Positions 6,024 through 9,883 of a DNA stretch of 9,883 bases are shown here, piece after piece. A program made the position numbers and the translations under genes. Every line of letters begins with the position of its first letter. Within the stretch, counting starts at the first letter, position 1. The notes below the pieces were generated by a model. The model was given only the letters and a program-made list of their open reading frames with translations, made no database searches and was not told where the DNA came from. Location: NCBI GenBank assembly GCA_025935155.1, contig JAICVV010000047.1, forward strand, positions 1 through 9,883, read 5' to 3'. The DNA is from Alphaproteobacteria bacterium (GTDB lineage Bacteria; Pseudomonadota; Alphaproteobacteria; Micropepsales; Micropepsaceae).

Positions 6024-7007
6024 TCAGCTGGCGCCGCGCAGATACACATCCACCCGCTCGGCATCGCCGCGGTCGTCAGCGCCGCCCAGCGCTCTCACAT
6101 CGATGCGGTTTGCGGGCACGCCCTTGTCGATCAGCATTTGACGGATGGCGAGCGCGCGGCGGAGGGATAGCCGCCTTGCGTCGGAGGACTTATCGCCGGG
6201 GGGGCCGCCAAACGCTTCCAGCTCCACACGCGCGGCACCTGAATCCAGGGCCGAATTCAATTCCCCCGCGAGCGACTTCACGGTATCGGCGCTGTCGGTC
6301 TGCGGGGTGATATCCGTGCCAGCGAACAGAACCTCGCCCTTTTTGGTGAGGCCGGCGTGCGGATCGCTCTTCGGCTTGGGCGGTGCGGGTGGTTCTTTTC
6401 GCGGCGGCTCGATGGAGGCCGTCTCGGCCCGGGGGTGCATGACGGAGCTGGATTTTGATTTTGACGGCGGCTTTGGCTTAGCCGCAGGTGGTGGCGGCGC
6501 AGCGCTGTCGAAAGAAAAGGGAATAGCGGCCGGTGTCGAAACATCCACGGCGGAATCGGAAGCAGATGTTGCGCTGGCGGGTGCGGCCAACACGTCCTGA
6601 ACCGCCTTGCGGCGCGCCGAGCGGGTTTCTGCGTAGCCGGCGGGAGGCTCCGGCTTGTGCGTAGTGGCACTTTTCCTTGCCGGGGACGCAGTTACACTAG
6701 GTGACGCAGAGCCGAAGGGCTCGGCGGTAGCTTCTGTTTTGGCAGCAGCAGCTGGGGTGGCGGCTCGCGGTTCGTGCTTCACGGACTTCTTCTTTGCGGG
6801 CGGGCGATGTTGCGCGGGCATGTGCAAATGCACCGGCATGTGCAGCTGAATTGGCGCACTGGAATCGGGCGTGAATTGCCCCTGTGCGGTCTGCGCGGCA
6901 GCCGCATTGCCCAATGTCAGCACGGCGCCAAACGTGAAAACGACCGTGCAGCGCCGCAAATTCTTGTGCAAATTCAATCTGCCGCCCATCTTCGCCAACG
7001 GCTTCAT
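6024..7007 (-). CDS. OmpA-family periplasmic protein with proline-rich linker
   Basis: The protein has 327 residues from ATG 7007, with GCGGA upstream; ATG 6989 is a possible alternative start. The N-terminus is basic (RLNLHKNLRR), followed by a hydrophobic core TVVFTFGAVLTLG and AAAA, so it is a likely signal peptide cleaved near residue 38. Residues 50-215 are low-complexity, rich in A, P, S and K, with polyproline runs near 171-182 and 201-212. The C-terminus (about 222-325) is an OmpA/MotB-like domain with SLRRALAIRQMLIDKGVPAN (281-300) and RIDVRALGG (301-309). The usual GYTD aspartate that holds peptidoglycan appears replaced, since the region reads AFGGPPGDK, so wall binding may differ. 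The linker could span the periplasm. It is divergent from the alcohol dehydrogenase gene. Confidence 0.82.
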   Translation of the reverse strand: MKPLAKMGGRLNLHKNLRRCTVVFTFGAVLTLGNAAAAQTAQGQFTPDSSAPIQLHMPVHLHMPAQHRPPAKKKSVKHEPRAATPAAAAKTEATAEPFGSASPSVTASPARKSATTHKPEPPAGYAETRSARRKAVQDVLAAPASATSASDSAVDVSTPAAIPFSFDSAAPPPPAAKPKPPSKSKSSSVMHPRAETASIEPPRKEPPAPPKPKSDPHAGLTKKGEVLFAGTDITPQTDSADTVKSLAGELNSALDSGAARVELEAFGGPPGDKSSDARRLSLRRALAIRQMLIDKGVPANRIDVRALGGADDRGDAERVDVYLRGAS

Positions 7008-7013
7008 CTTAGT

Positions 7014-7028
7014 CCGCCGGAAAGGCGG
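7014..7028. promoter_or_regulatory. Inverted repeat in the ompA-like/adhC divergent intergenic region
   Basis: CCGCC (7014-7018) and GGCGG (7024-7028) flank GGAAA. The repeat sits in the 89-base gap between two divergent genes, immediately upstream of the OmpA-like start, and overlaps that gene's probable ribosome site. It could be a small mRNA hairpin or operator. I could not find a convincing -35/-10 pair for either gene in the gap. Confidence 0.3.
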
Positions 7029-7096
7029 CCTCAACTCTGGTCCGCTGCGGCAAATCCGTGATTTAAGGCACGCGAACCATCTACTGGGCCGTCCCC

Positions 7097-8206
7097 ATGA
7101 AGACCAAAGCCGCCATCGCATACAAAGCCGGTCAACCGCTTGCGATCGAAGAGGTGGAGCTGGAGGGCCCCAGGGCTGGCGAAGTGCTGGTTGAGATCAA
7201 GGCCACCGGCGTCTGCCACACCGATGAATTCACCCGTTCCGGTGCCGATCCCGAAGGCCTGTTCCCCGCCATCTTTGGCCATGAAGGCGCAGGCGTTGTG
7301 GTGGACGTTGGGACGGGAGTCACCAGCGTAACAAAGGGCGATCACGTCATCCCGCTCTACACGCCGGAATGCCGCCAGTGCAAAAGTTGCCTTTCGCGCA
7401 AAACCAATCTCTGCACCGCTATCCGCGCTACGCAGGGGCGCGGCGTGATGCCGGACGGAACGAGTCGCTTCTCCATCGGCGGCCAGATGATCCATCACTA
7501 CATGGGTTGCTCCACTTTCTCGAACCACACCGTGCTGCCCGAGATTGCGGTCGCGAAAATCCGCGACGACGCGCCGTTCGAGAAGGTCTGCTACATCGGC
7601 TGCGGTGTCACCACCGGCGTCGGCGCGGTGATCAACACTGCGAAGGTCGAGCCTGGCGCCAATGTCGTGGTGTTCGGACTCGGCGGCATTGGGCTTAATG
7701 TGGTGCAGGGCGCGCGCATTGCGGGCGCGAACATGATCGTGGGCGTGGATGTGAACCCTGCCCGCGAAGCCCTCGCCCGCAAATTCGGCATAACGCATTT
7801 TGTCAATCCGCAGGAGATGGGCGGCGATTTGGTGGCGCACCTCGTCGAGCTCACCGGCGGCGGCGCCGATTACTCCTTCGAATGCGTCGGCAATGTCGAT
7901 CTCATGCGACAGGCGATGGAATCCTGCCACCGCGGCTGGGGCGTATCGGTGATCATCGGCGTGGCCGGTGCGGGTCAGGAAATCAAAACCCGGCCGTTTC
8001 AGCTGGTGACGGGCCGTGTGTGGAAAGGCACCGCATTCGGAGGTGCCAGAGGCCGCACCGACGTGCCGAAAATCGTCGATTGGTACATGGACGGCAAGCT
8101 CAACATCGACGATCTCATAACCCACGTCCTGCCGCTCAACGACATCAACAGGGCCTTCGATCTGATGCATTCCGGCGAAAGCATCCGTACCGTGGTGACG
8201 TTCTGA
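7097..8206 (+). CDS. frmA: S-(hydroxymethyl)glutathione dehydrogenase / class III alcohol dehydrogenase
   Basis: The protein has 369 residues, the exact length typical of FrmA/AdhC. It is a cytoplasmic zinc enzyme oxidising S-hydroxymethylglutathione (spontaneously formed from formaldehyde and glutathione) with NAD+, and it also reduces S-nitrosoglutathione. Catalytic zinc ligands are C40 (GVCHTDEFTRSGADPEG), H62 (GHEGAG) and C169 (IGCGVTTGVG). The structural zinc cysteines are 92, 95, 98 and 106. R110 in CTAIRATQGRG is the class III glutathione-carboxylate residue. The Rossmann motif GLGGIG is at 194-199, with D218 in VGVDVN selecting NAD. All key residues are present, so it should be active. 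The start ATG 7097 lacks a strong ribosome site. No frmR-like repressor or frmB-like hydrolase is visible beside it. Symbols adhC or flhA are also used for this enzyme. Confidence 0.95.
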   Translation: MKTKAAIAYKAGQPLAIEEVELEGPRAGEVLVEIKATGVCHTDEFTRSGADPEGLFPAIFGHEGAGVVVDVGTGVTSVTKGDHVIPLYTPECRQCKSCLSRKTNLCTAIRATQGRGVMPDGTSRFSIGGQMIHHYMGCSTFSNHTVLPEIAVAKIRDDAPFEKVCYIGCGVTTGVGAVINTAKVEPGANVVVFGLGGIGLNVVQGARIAGANMIVGVDVNPAREALARKFGITHFVNPQEMGGDLVAHLVELTGGGADYSFECVGNVDLMRQAMESCHRGWGVSVIIGVAGAGQEIKTRPFQLVTGRVWKGTAFGGARGRTDVPKIVDWYMDGKLNIDDLITHVLPLNDINRAFDLMHSGESIRTVVTF

Positions 8207-8215
8207 ATGCCGCAA

Positions 8216-8246
8216 CCGGAGCGGCTGCAATTCGCAGCCGCTCCGG
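8216..8246. terminator. Bidirectional hairpin between two convergent genes
   Basis: CCGGAGCGGCTGC (8216-8228) and its exact complement (8234-8246) form a 13-bp perfect stem with the loop AATTC. It lies 9 bases after the alcohol dehydrogenase stop and 23 bases after the end of the convergent Cys-rich protein gene, so it can serve both. There is no clear U-tract on either side; a terminator role is inferred from position and stem strength. Confidence 0.7.
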
Positions 8247-8269
8247 CAAGCCACAGCGTCGAAGGAAGA

Positions 8270-8572
8270 TCAGTCGCCGTAGAAATCGTCGTCATCGTAA
8301 TCGTAATTGTAGACGCGCGTGCGCACCCAGTGGCAGTCGTCACCGTCTTCATCGCACACCATGCGATCGCGGTGGCGCACGTACCCCACATCGCCCAGAT
8401 ATTCCAGGCGTCTGCAGGCATAACCGAAATCGTCGCAACGCACGCGATAACAATCGTCGCCGTAACAGCGTGTTTCGAAAGTGGCTGCTGCCGCCGGTGT
8501 AACTGCGGCCGCCACGGCGAAACCAACGAAAGCCGCCACTGCCGATGTCTTCAGGATGTTGGAGAGCAACAT
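8270..8572 (-). CDS. Small secreted Cys-rich acidic protein of unknown function
   Basis: The protein has 100 residues. ATG 8572 is chosen because AGGAG sits 8 bases upstream. Residues 1-30 are a clear signal peptide with cleavage after TPAAAA. The mature 70 residues carry six cysteines (36, 41, 46, 53, 73, 80) in three similar pairs: RCYGDDCYR, RCDDFGYACRR and VCDEDGDDCHWVR. The first and third pairs share a C-acidic-DDC-aromatic pattern, and the second and third share CX6C spacing, suggesting internal duplication. The tail is Tyr/Asp-rich (YNYDYDDDDFYGD). An even cysteine number in an exported protein fits three disulfides; metal binding by the acidic residues is possible. I recognise no named family. 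It is convergent with frmA and shares its terminator hairpin. Confidence 0.82.
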   Translation of the reverse strand: MLLSNILKTSAVAAFVGFAVAAAVTPAAAATFETRCYGDDCYRVRCDDFGYACRRLEYLGDVGYVRHRDRMVCDEDGDDCHWVRTRVYNYDYDDDDFYGD

Positions 8573-8783
8573 TGAGAATACTCCTGCTCGTTGAACCCGC
8601 CCCATCCATGGGCTTGTTGCTGATTGGGGACGCAACAACCGGCGCACTGCCGCAAGCTGCATCCACCTGAATCCAATGAGCGATCATGGTGCTGGTTCCA
8701 TGACAAGATCGTAGCTAGGCGTTGCGCAATCCGTGAAATGTTCGGATTGGAGCGCTACTGCGAACATGAATGGAATTACCATT
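8573..8783. other. Intergenic region with one inverted repeat
   Basis: This 211-base gap lies between two minus-strand genes, upstream of the Cys-rich gene and downstream of the GFA gene. It holds the inverted repeat TTGTTGC (8614-8620) / GCAACAA (8632-8638), 42 bases upstream of the Cys-rich start, which could be an operator or the 3' end hairpin of the GFA transcript. I find no convincing coding region or sigma-70 promoter in the rest. Confidence 0.4.
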
Positions 8784-9287
8784 TCACATCCCGAAATTCT
8801 TCGCCTGAAAACCCGCAAGCTCCGCGGGTTTCCTCCGGCGCGCGCGTTCGCACATCACGCTAGCGTAGCCTTTCAGCGGACCGAGCGGTTCGCCGCGATA
8901 CACCCACTCCGGCGCTTCTTCGATATGCAGATGATAACGCGGTTCGCGGCCGGTGCGGGTTTCGAAAATCGCGCGCGGAATATTGATCCATTTCGGCGCG
9001 CAGGCGCGCTCGTAAATGAGCGGTGTTCCGCAGGTCGCGCAAAAGCTGCGCCTATTCCCGGCGGCTTTGTCTTCAAAGTGCCGGATATTTGTCGCACCCT
9101 TCATCACGCGGAAGCGGCTCTTCCAGCTGCCAACGTAAGTGGCATACGCGGCGCCGTGCGCGCGCCGGCTCGCTTCCGAATGATCGTGCCACGCCCAGAA
9201 TGCGGGATGGTCGATCTCCAGCCGCACCGCTCCGCAGGCGCAGCGGGCTTTTGCAACGGAGATTTTTTCTTTCGGCTTTTGCGCCAT
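8784..9287 (-). CDS. GFA-family protein lacking the usual catalytic zinc cysteines
   Basis: The protein has 167 residues. Start ATG 9287 has GGAAG 6 bases upstream. The fold is recognisable as GFA/CENP-V: RCACGAVRLEID (15-26), the second structural pair SFCATCGTPLIYE (81-93), and downstream INIPRAIFE (101-109) and LHIEEAPEWVY (120-130). Structural zinc ligands C16, C18, C83 and C86 are all present. The CxCxxC that normally binds the second, catalytic zinc is replaced by HDHSEAS (34-40). In glutathione-dependent formaldehyde-activating enzyme that site is essential, so this activity is doubtful; a metal site using the two histidines, or another role, is possible. From memory, related Rhizobiales proteins share the WHDHS-type variant. 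It is the last gene of a tight unit, 3 bases after the XRE stop. Confidence 0.87.
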   Translation of the reverse strand: MAQKPKEKISVAKARCACGAVRLEIDHPAFWAWHDHSEASRRAHGAAYATYVGSWKSRFRVMKGATNIRHFEDKAAGNRRSFCATCGTPLIYERACAPKWINIPRAIFETRTGREPRYHLHIEEAPEWVYRGEPLGPLKGYASVMCERARRRKPAELAGFQAKNFGM

Positions 9288-9290
9288 GAT

Positions 9291-9485
9291 CTACTTCCGA
9301 TCGTTGAACACGTCCTCGATCCTGCATTTGAACAACCGCGCGATGGAAAAAGCGAGCGGCAGGCTGGGATCGTAGCGGCCCGTCTCAAGCGCGTTGACCG
9401 TCTGACGCGAGACATTGAGAGCATCGGCGAGATCGCCCTGTGTCATGTCGCGCATCGCGCGGAGTTCCGGAAGCCGGTTCTTCAT
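9291..9485 (-). CDS. Small XRE-family transcriptional regulator
   Basis: The protein has 64 residues from ATG 9485, so it is little more than the DNA-binding domain. The helix-turn-helix is TQGDLADALNVSRQTVNALE (15-34), followed by ETGRYDPSLPLAFSIARLF and the end IEDVF. This matches the compact YozG-like group of XRE regulators, usually about 65-70 residues, which often sit next to a small membrane protein as here. It starts 4 bases after the membrane protein stop and ends 3 bases before the GFA start, so the three are very likely one transcript. An upstream extension in this frame exists, but it would overlap the membrane gene and looks noncoding. It probably regulates its own operon; no operator can be named. 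Confidence 0.9.
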   Translation of the reverse strand: MKNRLPELRAMRDMTQGDLADALNVSRQTVNALETGRYDPSLPLAFSIARLFKCRIEDVFNDRK

Positions 9486-9489
9486 GAGG

Positions 9490-9879
9490 TCAACGCCTGG
9501 CATGATCGGCGCTCTGCATGATGGCCGTGGTAAGGCCCCACGAGACAGCAAGGGTCGGCCACGCCCAGGTGATGGCGAGTGGCGGAAGCCCAGCATCGAT
9601 CAGGAAAGCGTAAGTGACGATTGCGCACGAGCCGATGCCGAATGAGATTGCCAAGGTGACGAGAAATTTGTGCCGCTCGAATTCGTCGATGCGGCTGTAG
9701 TAGCGCCAGACCGACACGAGCATGAGCCAGATGGGTAACGCCGGCAGCACCTTTGCGGCGGTGGCAAGTTGTGGCGTGGCGGCATGGGCCACCAGCCACG
9801 GCCGGACCCAGACGGCGGCAACGTACAATCCCATCACGATAGCGCATTCGAGAACATAAAGACGCCCGGCATATTTCAC
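9490..9879 (-). CDS. Four-helix membrane protein of unknown function paired with XRE regulator (start uncertain at window edge)
   Basis: It has 129 residues if translation begins at GTG 9879, only 4 bases from the window end, so the true start could lie outside. Four hydrophobic segments are seen, at about 8-24, 45-58, 72-93 and 101-120. They are separated by a charged loop, WRYYSRIDEFERHKF (58-72), on one side and a short IDAGLPP turn on the other. The loop and the AGLPPLAITWAWP segment resemble small inner-membrane proteins that I have seen encoded beside YozG-like XRE regulators; no biochemical role is known to me. It is the first visible gene of the three-gene minus-strand unit, so the promoter lies beyond the window. 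Confidence 0.78.
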   Translation of the reverse strand: MKYAGRLYVLECAIVMGLYVAAVWVRPWLVAHAATPQLATAAKVLPALPIWLMLVSVWRYYSRIDEFERHKFLVTLAISFGIGSCAIVTYAFLIDAGLPPLAITWAWPTLAVSWGLTTAIMQSADHARR

Positions 9880-9883
9880 CGGC

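Noticed and set aside
7031..8254. Long open frame of 407 codons on the minus strand, opposite the alcohol dehydrogenase
   Set aside because: It lies almost wholly antisense to a gene with every catalytic residue in place. Its translation is His/Arg/Ala-rich without any recognisable motif, a common shadow in GC-rich DNA.
8641..8783. Additional small gene in the gap between the Cys-rich and GFA genes
   Set aside because: Short frames here have no ribosome site or recognisable composition; those reading into the GFA gene are its shadows.

Overview
This is a GC-rich, densely packed chromosomal window that looks alphaproteobacterial. The best clue is the OmpA-like periplasmic protein, with a proline-rich middle and a terminal motif around SLRRALAIRQMLIDKGV, a type I associate with Rhizobiales and Rhodospirillales relatives. 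The GFA subtype, the Cys-rich secreted protein and the general codon use fit the same group. I cannot name a genus. I see no rRNA, tRNA, CRISPR array, transposase, integrase or phage gene.

Layout, left to right. (1) The 3' end of an MFS_3-type exporter (1-333, +) shares a CTAG stop with a convergent secreted PEBP/YbhB-like protein (330-845, -). (2) A tight operon on + holds a PAPS-type sulfotransferase-fold protein (902-1555) and the two subunits of a 3-oxoacid CoA-transferase (1552-2247 and 2320-2949). The subunits are separated by a short degenerate repeat that can fold, and by a small hairpin carrying the second subunit's ribosome binding site. (3) The N-terminal third of a second MFS transporter (3062-3487) is cut off and runs into a complete ArsB-type arsenite permease (3484-4737). 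A complete SHS/sialate-type MFS transporter follows (4779-6023). (4) A convergent OmpA-family protein (6024-7007, -) abuts that MFS gene stop to stop and is divergent from a class III alcohol dehydrogenase, S-(hydroxymethyl)glutathione dehydrogenase (7097-8206, +). (5) After a strong bidirectional hairpin come minus-strand genes: a 100-residue secreted Cys-rich acidic protein (8270-8572), and a three-gene unit reading membrane protein (9490-9879), then XRE regulator (9291-9485), then GFA-family protein (8784-9287).

How the genes work together. The CoA-transferase pair would move CoA between succinyl-CoA and acetoacetate or another 3-oxoacid, so it belongs to ketone-body, polyhydroxybutyrate or branched-chain catabolism. 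The class III ADH is the glutathione-dependent formaldehyde and S-nitrosoglutathione enzyme. A GFA relative lies nearby, but its usual catalytic zinc cysteines are absent, so it is probably not a working formaldehyde-glutathione synthase. ArsB would export arsenite, yet no arsR, arsC or arsA is visible.

Nothing here is a clear new defence or mobile system. The items most worth a second look are the Cys-less GFA in a membrane protein/XRE operon, the small Cys-rich secreted protein, the truncated MFS/arsB junction, and the folded repeat inside the CoA-transferase operon.
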